NCBI RefSeq assembly: GCF_026650985.1
Contig: NZ_CP086239.1
Coordinates: 3,038,001-3,102,000, forward strand
Length of the DNA: 64,000 nt
Reading direction: 5' to 3'
DNA from: Clostridium estertheticum
GTDB lineage: Bacteria; Bacillota; Clostridia; Clostridiales; Clostridiaceae
Part shown: positions 24,764 to 33,471 of the stretch, one piece after another
How positions within the stretch are numbered: position 1 is the stretch's first letter
How the letters are laid out: every line of letters begins with the position of its first letter
Position numbers and translations under genes: made by a program
Notes under the pieces: generated by a model
What the model was told of the DNA's origin: nothing
What the model saw: only the letters and a program-made list of their open reading frames with translations
The model's database searches: none

Positions 24764-24904
24764 TTACATCTTTTTGATTTTTTTAGAATCTTTAGAAAAT
24801 GCTAGTTCATTACCTGCTTCTATTTTCATTTTAGCATATTCCTTTTTTGTTTCTTGGCTAGGAATTTTACTTTCCACGTTATCTTTTTTAGCTAAATCTG
24901 ACAT
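24764..24904 (-). CDS. Short basic protein, possibly a divergent SASP-like protein
   Basis: 46 residues from ATG 24904 with a perfect TAAGGAGG 8 bases upstream. It is Lys/Glu-rich (KKEYAKMKIEAGNELAF), and the AKMKIEAGNEL part recalls the first helix of alpha/beta small acid-soluble spore proteins. It is too short and divergent for a firm call. The stop is at 24764. It faces the SASP remnant at 25124 across a 220-base gap. Confidence 0.5.
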   Translation of the reverse strand: MSDLAKKDNVESKIPSQETKKEYAKMKIEAGNELAFSKDSKKIKKM

Positions 24905-25123
24905 AGTAATAACCTCCTTATTGGATTAATTTAAAATTTCAATATTAAAATAATTATTATAATATTAATATAATTAAATTAATTTAGTGTATGTAAGTTA
25001 CTTATAAAAAAATATATAACTATTCTCACACTTATAATATTCGCCTTTAATTTGCTGCTATAAGTTTTATATTTTTGCACAAGATACTATCATACCAAAA
25101 TAAATTTAAAAGGAGTGGTTACA

Positions 25124-25315
25124 TTGGCAAACAGACAATTAGTACCTGAAGCTAAAGCTGGATTATATAAATTTAAAATGGAAACTGAAAAAGTAGTAGG
25201 AATTAATTTCACTGATTACAATGTTAATTTGACTTGAAGACAATGTAGTTCTGTTGGTGGAAAATCTGCCACCGCTTTTAGCAGTTTAGTTCAATTATAT
25301 TTTCACAACATTTAA
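25124..25315 (+). pseudogene. Alpha/beta-type SASP with premature stop
   Basis: TTG 25124 with AAAGGAG upstream reads MANRQLVPEAKAGLYKFKME, then VGINFTDYNVNLT and a TGA at 25235. After the stop the frame continues RQCSSVGG, exactly what follows NLTSRQ in these DNA-protecting spore proteins. The TGA therefore replaces a Ser codon (TCA to TGA, one base). Beyond GG the sequence no longer fits the family (the MVKKMIE helix is missing), and the frame ends at about 25315. Only the first 37 residues can be made. Confidence 0.75.
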
Positions 25316-25441
25316 CTTTTCTAAATCTTATTGTGATAAGTAGTATTATACTATTTATTAGAGAGATAATATTTTGGTAGATGGATTAAAATCGAACACA
25401 TAGTGAAGTTAAATTGATAATTCTTAAAAGGAGAAAAAGAA

Positions 25442-25714
25442 GTGGAACGAGAGAGCTTAGCGAATAGATTAATTAAAGGAATTAAGATAATCAAAGAATC
25501 TGAATCTAAGATACAGTTAGAAATTCAAAAAATGAAATTGGAAAAACAAAGGTTAGAATTAAAAAATGAATCATTAATTGAAAAAAATGATAATTTGAGA
25601 GAAAAGATTAAAGAAGGAATCAATAAAAATAAATCATTAGTTGAAAAAAATAATAATTTAAAGAAAATGATTAAAGAAAACATTAATAAAAAAGCAAAAG
25701 ATTCTTCAAAATAA
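25442..25714 (+). CDS. Short coiled-coil protein with internal 22-residue repeat
   Basis: 90 residues from GTG 25442 (AAAGGAG 9 bases upstream). The whole chain is charged and helical with heptads. The segment LIEKNDNLREKIKEGINKNK is repeated as LVEKNNNLKKMIKENINKKA, and the DNA repeat (about 66 bases) is also clear. No membrane or signal region. Function unknown; a structural or spore-associated role is only a guess. Confidence 0.55.
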   Translation: MERESLANRLIKGIKIIKESESKIQLEIQKMKLEKQRLELKNESLIEKNDNLREKIKEGINKNKSLVEKNNNLKKMIKENINKKAKDSSK

Positions 25715-26077
25715 GTCTTCATATGCTACACAACTGCCGTGAAAAGTCTGTTTTTCATGACACTTGATTTTTTTAAAAATTTAGGAAGCATAAAAAAATT
25801 TGGAACCTTTTGAGTATGTAATGACTATTCTATATCATACAATTCAAATATTATTACTCCTTTTCCCTAGCGTAATTGCTAGGTCTTTTTATTTTTTTAA
25901 AAATACATACTACTCTCAAATTTATATACTAATTTTAAAAGTACGTAAAATAAGTTTAATATGAACTTTCGCTGTATATGTTATATACTAAAACCTTCAC
26001 ATATTATGATCTGGGGGTACTTGTGTCGACACATATAAAGATTGCGCATTAAAGTAAATGAGAAGCGTTTAAAAATT
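25715..26077. other. Gap with terminator and a 12-base palindrome
   Basis: At 25866-25895 CCTAGC-GTAATT-GCTAGG plus a T-run forms a terminator identical in its core to that at 12311. TGTGTCGACACA is a perfect palindrome at about 26023-26034, upstream of no + strand gene. A degenerate AAAAGTCTGTTTTTC sequence at 25742 resembles the 15219/50588 repeat. Confidence 0.5.
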
Positions 26078-26443
26078 TTATTTCGACTTATCAAGTTTAA
26101 GTTGTTCTTCGCCCCATATAGACAATTCATTCAATGCAGGAAGTAGCGATTTACCTCTTTCTGTTAGAGCATATTCAACTTTAGGAGGAATCACTTCATA
26201 TTGGATTCTAACAATAAGATTATGTTCTACCAATTCCTTTAAAGATTTTGTAAGCATCATATTAGTAATACCTTTAACTTTTCGTTTTAATTCATTATAT
26301 CTAGTGAAATTATTATCAAATAAGTACCACATAATAGGCAACTTCCACTTTTGCCCAATAATCTCTAATGCGTATATAAGTGGACATTTTGTCTCGTATT
26401 TATTATTAGGCAATTCTACATTGCAATCCGTATCATTATTCAT
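26078..26443 (-). CDS. HxlR-family transcriptional regulator
   Basis: 121 residues. CPLIYALEIIGQKWKLPIMWYL, FTRYNELKRKVKGITNMMLTKSL, EYALTERGKSLLPAL and IWGEE give a complete HxlR winged helix. The conserved N-terminal Cys (Cys20) is present; in several family members this Cys senses aldehydes or oxidants. It is divergent from the flavin reductase gene (146 bases between starts) and almost certainly controls it. Confidence 0.92.
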   Translation of the reverse strand: MNNDTDCNVELPNNKYETKCPLIYALEIIGQKWKLPIMWYLFDNNFTRYNELKRKVKGITNMMLTKSLKELVEHNLIVRIQYEVIPPKVEYALTERGKSLLPALNELSIWGEEQLKLDKSK

Positions 26444-26589
26444 AATTATAACTCCTTTAAATTCAATAGTATACTTTTTAATACTAACACAGAAAAAACT
26501 GCGTACTTATGTATTTATATCTTTATGATATATAATTATAGCATACAAAATAAGTGAAAAAAATATAAAGAAATACAAGGAGTGTTACT
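26444..26589. promoter_or_regulatory. Divergent promoter region of hxlR and the FMN reductase
   Basis: It contains TAGTAT-ACTTTTTA-ATACTA (about 26467-26486), an inverted repeat suited to a dimeric winged-helix repressor, and AT-rich -10 candidates on both strands. The operator assignment is inferred. Confidence 0.45.
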
Positions 26590-27243
26590 ATGAAAGTTTA
26601 TGCTATTAACGGAAGCCCAAGAAAAAATAAAAATACGGCTACATTACTTCAAAAAGCTTTAGAGGGAGTAAAAGAAGCTGCAAAAGATAAGGAAATTGAA
26701 ACTGAAATAATTAATTTATATGATTTGAACTATACTGGGTGTAAAAGCTGTTTTGCCTGCAAAAGACTTGGCGGTGTAAGTTATGGAAAATGTGCAGTAA
26801 AAGACGATATTCAAGAAGTTTTAGAAAAGGTATCTCAAGCTGATGGGATTGTTTTTGGTTCTCCAATATATTTGGGTACTATAACAGGTCAATTACAATC
26901 ATTTATAGAAAGACTAATATTTCCTTATTTAGTTTATGATGAGAATTATTCTACACTTTCACCAAAGAAGATGCCAACAGCATTCATTTATACAATGAAT
27001 GCTCCAGAAGAAGTAATGAATAAACTTGGTTATTTAAAAACCTTCGATCACATTGAATCTACTATTGAGCATATATTTACAAAACCATTAGCTATGTATT
27101 CAAATAATACTTACCAATTTGATGATTACTCAAAATATAAATCTAATGCCTTTTCTGAAGAAGCAAAAGCAGCACATAGAAAAATTCAATTTCCTTTAGA
27201 TTGTCAAAAAGCATTTGAACTAGGTGCAAGTTTAATAAAATAG
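26590..27243 (+). CDS. NAD(P)H-dependent FMN reductase, flavodoxin fold
   Basis: 217 residues with MKVYAINGSPRKNKNT (FMN phosphate loop), CKSCFACKR...GKCAVKDD (a Cys cluster as in iron-sulfur flavoproteins, though its spacing may serve redox rather than a 4Fe-4S cluster) and DGIVFGSPIYLGTITGQLQSFIER. The length is usual for the family. The neighbouring HxlR gene suggests induction by an electrophile such as a quinone or aldehyde. AAGGAGTG precedes the ATG. Substrate unknown. Confidence 0.9.
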   Translation: MKVYAINGSPRKNKNTATLLQKALEGVKEAAKDKEIETEIINLYDLNYTGCKSCFACKRLGGVSYGKCAVKDDIQEVLEKVSQADGIVFGSPIYLGTITGQLQSFIERLIFPYLVYDENYSTLSPKKMPTAFIYTMNAPEEVMNKLGYLKTFDHIESTIEHIFTKPLAMYSNNTYQFDDYSKYKSNAFSEEAKAAHRKIQFPLDCQKAFELGASLIK

Positions 27244-27456
27244 TATATTAACTAAAGTGAACAACTCCTTTGAAATATTCATACTTAGACAGTATTCGTA
27301 TCATTTGGTGGGTACCTAAAAAAGAGTATTATTTTTATTGACAGCTCATTATTAATTGTATACAATGTAATTTAACGCAATTTATATATTGTATTATTAG
27401 AAAGGATTATAGGTTGCCTTTAATAACCTAAATATATTTTACAAGAGGTATAATAA

Positions 27457-28299
27457 ATGAATATTGATTTTTCAATTGAAGATGCAGTAAAAAAAAGATA
27501 CAGTGTAAGAAACTATCAAGAAAGAGAAATTGAACCGACTAAAAGAAAAGCTATTGAATCTTTTATTGATTCTTTAAATAATCCATTTGGAAATGAAGTC
27601 AATTTTCACTATCTTGATGACAAGGACATAAAAAACAAAGAAAAACTTGGAACCTACGGTGTTATTAAAGGCTCAAAGCAATACATCGGAACAACTATTA
27701 AATTAGAACCAATGGCACTCGAAGCATTGGGATATGAATTGGAATCAGTAGTTCTTTATTTGGCACATCTTGATCTTGGAACTTGTTGGCTCGGAGGAAC
27801 CTTCGATCGTGAAGGCTTTGCAGATGCTATGAAGATTAAAGAAGGAGAATTATTCCCAATCATAACACCTTATGGATATGCCGCCGCCACTAAGCATGAA
27901 AAAGAGATAGAAATGAGAACAATGATTCAAGCAGATAAACGTAAAGAATGGGATCAATTATTTTATAAAAATGATTTTAAGTCTCCTCTTACGAGTGAAG
28001 AAGCCGGTAGTCTTGCCTTTCCACTAGAAATGGTTCGATTAGCACCATCAGCATCAAATAAACAGCCGTGGAGAATACTTCTTAAAGATGGTGACTTCCA
28101 TTTTTATGAATATAAAGAACCTGGATATAGCGATAGATTCCCCTACGATATCCAAAGAGTAGATATGGGGATTGCCGCAGCACACTTTGATTTTTCACTT
28201 AAAGAAAAAGGTATTAAAGGTCATTTTAATACGGCATCTAAGCCGAAGCTAGAGTTGCCTGAGAATATGGAGTATGTTTTTTCTTGGATAAAGGAATAA
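27457..28299 (+). CDS. TM1586-type nitroreductase family protein, copy A
   Basis: 280 residues. MNIDFSIEDAVKKRYSVRNY at the start, AYLAHLDLGTCWLGG-like sequence (here VVLYLAHLDLGTCWLGGTF) in the middle and RLAPSASNKQPWRI with MGIAAAHFDFSL near the end fit the nitroreductase superfamily branch in which two half-domains occur in one chain (TM1586 NRD). FMN binding is expected. It differs from copy B (35324-36166) by about 14 residues, so both appear functional. Promoter TTGACA-like at 27347 and a strong terminator at 28303. Substrate unknown. Confidence 0.88.
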   Translation: MNIDFSIEDAVKKRYSVRNYQEREIEPTKRKAIESFIDSLNNPFGNEVNFHYLDDKDIKNKEKLGTYGVIKGSKQYIGTTIKLEPMALEALGYELESVVLYLAHLDLGTCWLGGTFDREGFADAMKIKEGELFPIITPYGYAAATKHEKEIEMRTMIQADKRKEWDQLFYKNDFKSPLTSEEAGSLAFPLEMVRLAPSASNKQPWRILLKDGDFHFYEYKEPGYSDRFPYDIQRVDMGIAAAHFDFSLKEKGIKGHFNTASKPKLELPENMEYVFSWIKE

Positions 28300-28302
28300 A
28301 AA

Positions 28303-28348
28303 GTGAAACAAGAGAAGCCATTATAAAGAGGCCTCTCTTGTTTCATTT
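28303..28348 (+). terminator. Terminator of nitroreductase copy A
   Basis: GAAACAAGAGA-GCC pairs with GGC-TCTCTTGTTTC, followed by a T-rich run. Confidence 0.88.
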
Positions 28349-28387
28349 ATATTTACATTATTATAAATAATCTATATTATCTTCCTA

Positions 28388-28768
28388 TCAATCAATATCT
28401 TCGTCCGTTGTGTTTTCAGTGATTTCAGATCTAGGAGCGCAGTCATAAACATAAAGTTTATTTTGTTCAATTATAGCTATTAGTTTCTCAGGGTACTCCT
28501 CGTCAGTTCAGTAGAAAGAGTTATAGACGTTCTGGCAAGCTTCTTTGTAGTCTTTAGATGTTATTACAGATTTGTACCTGCTAAAGCTTAAAATCTTTCC
28601 CTGGTCCAGAATGCTGTCGCCCAGCGTATCATACTTTCTAAACCTGCATATCATGGGAGTGTTTACTCCATTTATAAATTCATGAGTATTAAATTCTTGA
28701 ACTTCATATCCAGAGCCTTCTGTCCATTTGATACCAAAGATATTGTTACCTTTAACATATTGTAGCCA
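28388..28768 (-). pseudogene. Glucosaminidase (LYZ2-type) C-terminal half with in-frame stop
   Basis: The minus strand reads NNIFGIKWTEGSGYEVQEF, VNTPMICRFRKYDTLGDSIL, ILSFSRYKSVITSKDYKEAC and YPEKLIAIIEQNKLYVYD. These are the conserved second half of endo-beta-N-acetylglucosaminidases that cut peptidoglycan glycans. A TGA at 28510-28508 interrupts it. The N-terminal half with the catalytic Glu is missing. The last 25 codons also survive next to nitroreductase copy B. Confidence 0.8.
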
Positions 28769-28839
28769 GGGTACTTCAAATTATTTTGTCTAACTAAATT
28801 AGAGGCTTGATGCTTTTAAAAAAAAATTATAAAAAAGTG

Positions 28840-28870
28840 TTGACCCTAACACAATGTCATAGTGTAATAT
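28840..28870 (+). promoter_or_regulatory. MerR-type promoter with 19-base spacer
   Basis: TTGACC (28840-28845) and TAATAT (28865-28870) are separated by 19 bases holding CACAATG-T-CATAGTG, a near-palindrome. Over-long spacers with central dyads are the hallmark of MerR-activated promoters, so the following regulator probably controls itself. Confidence 0.75.
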
Positions 28871-28962
28871 AAAAATAGAGCTTAAGTATATTGACAAAAA
28901 CTCATAGCCGGCGAGTGATAGAAAGTATTGATAGCTCTAAAATCAAAGTTGGAGGTGCAGCA

Positions 28963-30135
28963 ATGAAAACAATAAAACAAGTTTCGGATTTGACAGGAAT
29001 AAGTGTGCGCATGTTACATTATTACGATAAAATAGGATTGTTAAAACCAAGTAATTTTACAGATGCAGGTTACAGACTTTATGACGATGAAGCTCTTGGG
29101 ACCTTGCAACAGATTTTATTTTTTAAGGAACTTGATATACCTTTGAAAGAAGTTAAAGAAATCATGGTTAGTACCCACTTTGATAAAATGCAGTCTCTGG
29201 AAAATCAAAAAAAGCTACTCATTATAAAACGTGATAGAGTGAATAGCTTGATAGAGCTTATAAATAAAACCTTAAAAGGAGCAAATACTATGAGTTTTAA
29301 AGAATTTGATATGACGGAATATTATAACGTTTGGGAAGAATATAAGAAAAAAAATATGGATAAAGTAATTAAGACTTGGGGAAGTATAGATAAATTTGAT
29401 GAGATGATTGAACATATAAAAATTAATGAAGCTAAAATTGCTAAAAACTCTATAGAAGCTTATGGAAGTATAAAGAAATGTGCCGAAGACATGAAGAAAA
29501 CTTTATATAATGAAACGTTAATAACTATAGCAGAAAAACGCAAAGAATTTGAAAAAGATTGCCTTGAAGATAACCACCCTATATTAAAAGAACTATATGA
29601 AAAACTTACAATAGACTTAGGCAAAGACCCTTCTGCAAAAGAAATTCAGCAAATTGCTAAAGAGATAACGGATACAGCTAAAAAAGATTATGAAATTTTT
29701 AAAATGGATAAAAAAGGGGATGATTATTGGTATTATACGACAAAAAAATATTTGCAAGATCCAAAGTGGATAAAAACAGTTGATAAGGACTATGGAAGAG
29801 GTGCGGCTGAATTTATTGGAGAAGTTTTTAAAATTTATTTAAAAGATAAAAGACCTAAATTAGAAAGATTATATGACAAGCTTGCAGTTGACTTAAGTAA
29901 AGATCCTACCTCAGAAGAGATTCAACAAATTGTCCAAGAAATAGCAGATACAACTAAAAGTAATAAGGAATTTTATGTAGGAGATACGGGTTTGAATTAT
30001 AAGGTGTTTTTATCCAGTTTAGCTGATCTTTATTTAACAAATGCCAGTAAAAATATAAATGCTGCAGATAAGGTATATGGGAAGGGTTCGGCTAAATTTA
30101 TCGGAAAAGCTTTGAAATTTTATGCTGAAAAATAA
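28963..30135 (+). CDS. MerR-family regulator with duplicated TipAS-like effector domain
   Basis: 390 residues from ATG 28963 (GGAGGTG upstream; the frame is open 24 codons earlier but without a site). The N-terminal MerR DNA-binding domain (MKTIKQVSDLTGISVRMLHYYDKIGLLKPS, GYRLYDD) is followed by the dimerisation helix. The C-terminal part resembles the TipAS antibiotic-binding domain, and its second half is present twice. HPILKELYEKLTIDLGKDP with EIQQIAKEITDT (about 204) and RPKLERLYDKLAVDLSKDP with EIQQIVQEIADT (about 296) start 92-residue units, each ending in YG-G-A-FIG-(A/V)-K-Y. Likely activates on binding a hydrophobic compound. Confidence 0.88.
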   Translation: MKTIKQVSDLTGISVRMLHYYDKIGLLKPSNFTDAGYRLYDDEALGTLQQILFFKELDIPLKEVKEIMVSTHFDKMQSLENQKKLLIIKRDRVNSLIELINKTLKGANTMSFKEFDMTEYYNVWEEYKKKNMDKVIKTWGSIDKFDEMIEHIKINEAKIAKNSIEAYGSIKKCAEDMKKTLYNETLITIAEKRKEFEKDCLEDNHPILKELYEKLTIDLGKDPSAKEIQQIAKEITDTAKKDYEIFKMDKKGDDYWYYTTKKYLQDPKWIKTVDKDYGRGAAEFIGEVFKIYLKDKRPKLERLYDKLAVDLSKDPTSEEIQQIVQEIADTTKSNKEFYVGDTGLNYKVFLSSLADLYLTNASKNINAADKVYGKGSAKFIGKALKFYAEK

Positions 30136-30315
30136 GTAGTGAATTATTTCAATCACTCTCAAATTCTTGGGATATTTTATTTAATATAATAAGTATGGAA
30201 TAATGCATAAAAGTAGTGTATATTTTCAATTAGAGGTCAAAAATAGCAACAATACGGTAGTTTATTGCTATTATAAAAGTATGAATGATGGTATAGTCTA
30301 GTTATAGCTGCATAA

Positions 30316-30774
30316 CAACCGATATCGACTGCAGGTGGAAGTGGCGCTAAAAAATGCACAAAATACTTACGAGAAACTTTTGTATGTTGGGGATTTAATT
30401 GCGGATATGAACTCCCAGTTATATCGAATAGTTACGGAGGATATAAGCCTTCTAAAAAGGTGGTCAAAAAGTGCAAAATAGTTGCTGAAAAATTCTACAG
30501 TGATGTCTCTGGTGGAAAATTATATTCTCCAATATTTGTGAGTTTGTTAGTTTATAATATATTTCATGGGATGAGCCATACTGGAGCTGAAGGTGAGTTT
30601 TATGACAATGAGTACTGGAAAAAGACTGGACTGGTCTCTGTTGCATATGCGACAGAAATACCCCTTCCACTATACAAAAAGGTTTTGGGTAATATTATAT
30701 ATTACTTTGCGAAAAGAATGGCCAAAAATATAAAATTAACTTTCAACGTTTTTGTTTCACGTCATTTTAAATAA
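30316..30774 (+). pseudogene. 5'-truncated NADPH-dependent flavoprotein reductase
   Basis: Open from 30316 (stop just upstream) without a proper start. PISTAGGSGAKKCTKYLRET, LPVISNSYGGYKPSKKVVKK and YDNEYWKKTGLVSVAYATEI match the C-terminal two thirds of flavodoxin-fold NAD(P)H oxidoreductases (iron-sulfur flavoprotein relatives). About 110 N-terminal residues with the FMN phosphate loop are missing. A GTG at 30460 is only an internal codon. Confidence 0.7.
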
Positions 30775-30900
30775 AAAAAAGGATTAAGCTCTATTATATG
30801 GAATATAAAAATATCAGAATTAAGCAATTTTTTATGTCGTATTCATAATACATATTAAGAAATTATTATATGTAAATACACAAGCTGTGGGGAGATCAAC

Positions 30901-31137
30901 ATGGGATTTGACCTTATAATAACATATTTAGCTATAATAATAATGGTACCCTATTCAATAATTTATGCATTTGATAAAGGTACCTCTGGAATCAAAGTAC
31001 TGCTTTTAGGAATAAACTTAACTTTAGCCGGAGGCATATTTGCAATTATACCTGATTTTGATGTTAATGGAGTCTGGTATCTATTAGTTCTATTCGGTTT
31101 GATCATTTCTTTTAAAGGTATATCAAAAACAGATTAA
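30901..31137 (+). CDS. Small integral membrane protein
   Basis: 78 residues, ATG after GGGGAGATCAAC. Two to three hydrophobic segments (about 5-22, 29-48, 55-72) joined by short loops. No motif recognised. Standing alone. Coding character is supported by the ribosome site and continuous hydrophobic pattern. Confidence 0.55.
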   Translation: MGFDLIITYLAIIIMVPYSIIYAFDKGTSGIKVLLLGINLTLAGGIFAIIPDFDVNGVWYLLVLFGLIISFKGISKTD

Positions 31138-31185
31138 CATTAATTAATAATACTCTTTAACTATGTACTAACCTACTGATGAAAC

Positions 31186-31226
31186 TCAAAGTGAATGTAA
31201 CACAATTGAGTTACATTTACTTTGAT
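31186..31226. repeat. TGTAACA palindrome, dispersed element
   Basis: CAAAGTGAATGTAACACAATT followed by its imperfect complement to TCAAAG: arms of about 18 bases. It continues the family seen at 4139, and its left arm (CTCAAAGTGAATGTAAC) is reused at 33472. Confidence 0.65.
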
Positions 31227-31248
31227 TCTATAGACTAGATGTGCATAA

Positions 31249-31298
31249 ACAACAAATGCCGTGAAATAATAAAATTTCACCGCATTTGTTGTTTTCAG
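31249..31298. terminator. Bidirectional terminator
   Basis: AACAAATGC-GTGAAAT pairs with ATTTCAC-GCATTTGTT, between convergent small genes. Confidence 0.85.
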
Positions 31299-31408
31299 AC
31301 TTATTATGTTGAATGATTTTTTAATATGTCTGTGTATCTTATTCTTTGTTACTAAGGGTGTTTTTGCCTATCCACCCGAAAAGGTGGAATAGGACAAGTG
31401 CTTTTATA

Positions 31409-31600
31409 TCACTTTTTGGGGTTGTCATTACTTTTGGTTTTATACTTAGACCATAGTTTCTTTATAGATTCTAAAAATACTGCAATAAGCCACACTATCA
31501 ACGCAACTATTTTTATAATGCTACCATTTGGTAAATATGCTGTAAAAACAAATAATATAGAAGCAATAAGCCTAAATATGAAATCTTTTTTGATAAACAT
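31409..31600 (-). CDS. Two-helix small membrane protein
   Basis: 63 residues from ATG 31600, chosen for GGAGG 8 bases upstream; the frame is open further, but without a site. Two membrane helices (about 7-24 and 30-46) and a basic tail (KKLWSKYKTKSNDNPKK). Unknown family. It lies downstream of the ABC permease and might belong to the same transcript. Confidence 0.5.
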   Translation of the reverse strand: MFIKKDFIFRLIASILFVFTAYLPNGSIIKIVALIVWLIAVFLESIKKLWSKYKTKSNDNPKK

Positions 31601-31727
31601 AATACAAACCTCCAGAAAGAATTGTTTAACCAGTAGATAAGCCGTAAAACAACATTTTCGAAACAAACTATAATTACTTATTTTAGATATTAACATCGTT
31701 TCAATCGCAATAATTATTAGTACATCC

Positions 31728-32504
31728 TTAATAAGAGCCTACAAGTCCATCAATTCTACTCAATTTTTTAAGAAAATTGAAAGTAACAATCCCTATTGCA
31801 AGCCATACTAGAGAAATTGCAGCTAATGTTAAATACTCTGACATAGGAATTGCCTGTCCAACAAGGGCCTTTCTAATAAGGTCATTTCCAGTAGTTAAGG
31901 GGATCAAATTAATAATTGAAAACTTATCTGAAACAACTGTTAATGTATTTGAAACAAACAATAATAATGTTTGAATGATATACATTATTCTACCTATATT
32001 CTTAAACTTCAGTGTGAGCCCACCAAACATTAATCCCATACCATACATTCCTGCAATAGTAATTAATAAAGTAATAATAACATTAAGATTTATGGATATT
32101 CCTACATGAAAAATCAAAACAGAAAAAATAAGTATTATAGCTAATTCTACAAGTTCAATTAACATACCGGAAATTAGTCTGCCTATCATTAAAACATATA
32201 GTGGAATTATTGAGGTTAACTTTTGTTCTAGTGTTCCTCTTGTAGCTTCGGCTTCTATATTAGAACTTACTAAATTTATTGCAAGTATAGAAAAACTATA
32301 TAATATATATCCTATTAATAGTAAGGATTTAGAATCTTCAGGTGATCCATAATAGTTACCTAGGCTAGTTCCAGTACCCAAAAACAATAAAGCTGTGTAC
32401 AAGCCCCCTATAAATAAGATATCGCTTATAAAATTCATTTTGTAAGACCATGTACTTTCTAAAGAAATCTTTATTTCAGCACATAATGCATTTAAATATT
32501 TCAT
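31728..32504 (-). CDS. ABC-2 type transporter permease
   Basis: 258 residues, about six membrane helices (starting near 25, 62, 105, 135, 175 and 228), with the ABC-2 layout: N-terminal helix after a short amphipathic stretch, and an EAEATRGTLEQKLTSIIPLY segment that acts as the coupling helix. It lies 33 bases after the ATPase gene on the same strand, so the two form a complete exporter. Similar pairs export drugs, lipids or peptides; the substrate is unknown. Confidence 0.85.
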   Translation of the reverse strand: MKYLNALCAEIKISLESTWSYKMNFISDILFIGGLYTALLFLGTGTSLGNYYGSPEDSKSLLLIGYILYSFSILAINLVSSNIEAEATRGTLEQKLTSIIPLYVLMIGRLISGMLIELVELAIILIFSVLIFHVGISINLNVIITLLITIAGMYGMGLMFGGLTLKFKNIGRIMYIIQTLLLFVSNTLTVVSDKFSIINLIPLTTGNDLIRKALVGQAIPMSEYLTLAAISLVWLAIGIVTFNFLKKLSRIDGLVGSY

Positions 32505-32537
32505 TTTTGATTCTCCTCTCTGAGTTAAATAATAGGA

Positions 32538-33254
32538 TTAAGCTGAAACAATTTTTAAATATTTTTCTTCAATTAAACTATTAGAAATATTATCGTTAAC
32601 TAAAATTTCTTGCACTTTCCCATTATTTAAAATTGCAATTCTATCTACTGCTCTTCTAATGAAATCCACATCATGTGAAGCTATTAATACGGTAGTATTA
32701 TTTTGTTTTTTTATAATATTTAGTAAGTTTAATAACATTTCTTTAGCCTCGATATCTAATCCATTAGAGGGTTCATCTAGTACTAGTATCTTAGGTGTAA
32801 GTAATATGTTAGCAATTATAGCTACCTTTTGTTTTTGACCTAGAGATAGAGTATTGACCCTTCTATTTAAAAGATCATTAATATTAAATAATTCATTATA
32901 TTTTTTTATATTAGAATCAATTTGTTTTCTACTAATTCCCTTTAATGCACCAAAATAATAAAAATTACTCTTTACACTTATCCTCCAGTAAAGATTTCTA
33001 GCACCTTCTAAAACTACAGCTATATCCTTTAAATAGTTGATCTTTTCAGTATTAATTTTTTTATCATCAATATAAATTTCTCCATTATCCGGAATAACTA
33101 AGCCCGTTAAGGCTTTTATTAATGTAGTTTTACCAGCACCATTAGGACCTAATAAACAAATAATTTCATAATCATTTACATCAAGAGTAAATGAATCAAG
33201 AGCTACTATTTCCGAACCTTTATATTTTTTTGTAAGATTCTTAAAATTAATCAT
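32538..33254 (-). CDS. ABC transporter ATP-binding protein
   Basis: 238 residues from ATG 33254, with GAGGAGG 6 bases upstream; an earlier in-frame start at 33302 is not needed. Walker A GPNGAGKTT, Q-loop, signature LSLGQKQK, Walker B ILVLDEPSNGLD and ASHDVDF switch are intact. First gene of a two-gene operon with the ABC-2 permease. Confidence 0.92.
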   Translation of the reverse strand: MINFKNLTKKYKGSEIVALDSFTLDVNDYEIICLLGPNGAGKTTLIKALTGLVIPDNGEIYIDDKKINTEKINYLKDIAVVLEGARNLYWRISVKSNFYYFGALKGISRKQIDSNIKKYNELFNINDLLNRRVNTLSLGQKQKVAIIANILLTPKILVLDEPSNGLDIEAKEMLLNLLNIIKKQNNTTVLIASHDVDFIRRAVDRIAILNNGKVQEILVNDNISNSLIEEKYLKIVSA

Positions 33255-33471
33255 ATATACCTCCTCATAATTTTGGAATAATGTAACCCTCACCCCCTCC
33301 AACTAAACTTATAAAATATATATACTATTTATTCCTAAATGTATTTAGAAAATACTATTGTGTTATGTCGTGAAAATTTACAATTCTGACTAACAATATA
33401 TACTTTATTATATCACAATTACCATAAATTAATAATATTTACAATTATTTAAATGTATAATAGCCTCAAAG

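Larger units (their letters stand above)
27318..28348 (+). repeat. Segmental duplication, copy A
   Basis: The block covers promoter, nitroreductase gene and terminator. It matches 35190-36214 at roughly 95 percent, including about 130 bases upstream of the gene (GAGTATTATTTTTATTGACA...) and the hairpin terminator. Similarity resumes downstream at 28388-28465 versus 36286-36363 (end of a glucosaminidase gene). Confidence 0.9.

Noticed and set aside
26023-26034. TGTGTCGACACA palindrome as an operator
   Set aside because: It lies downstream of the HxlR gene and not in front of any start, so no regulatory role can be supported.
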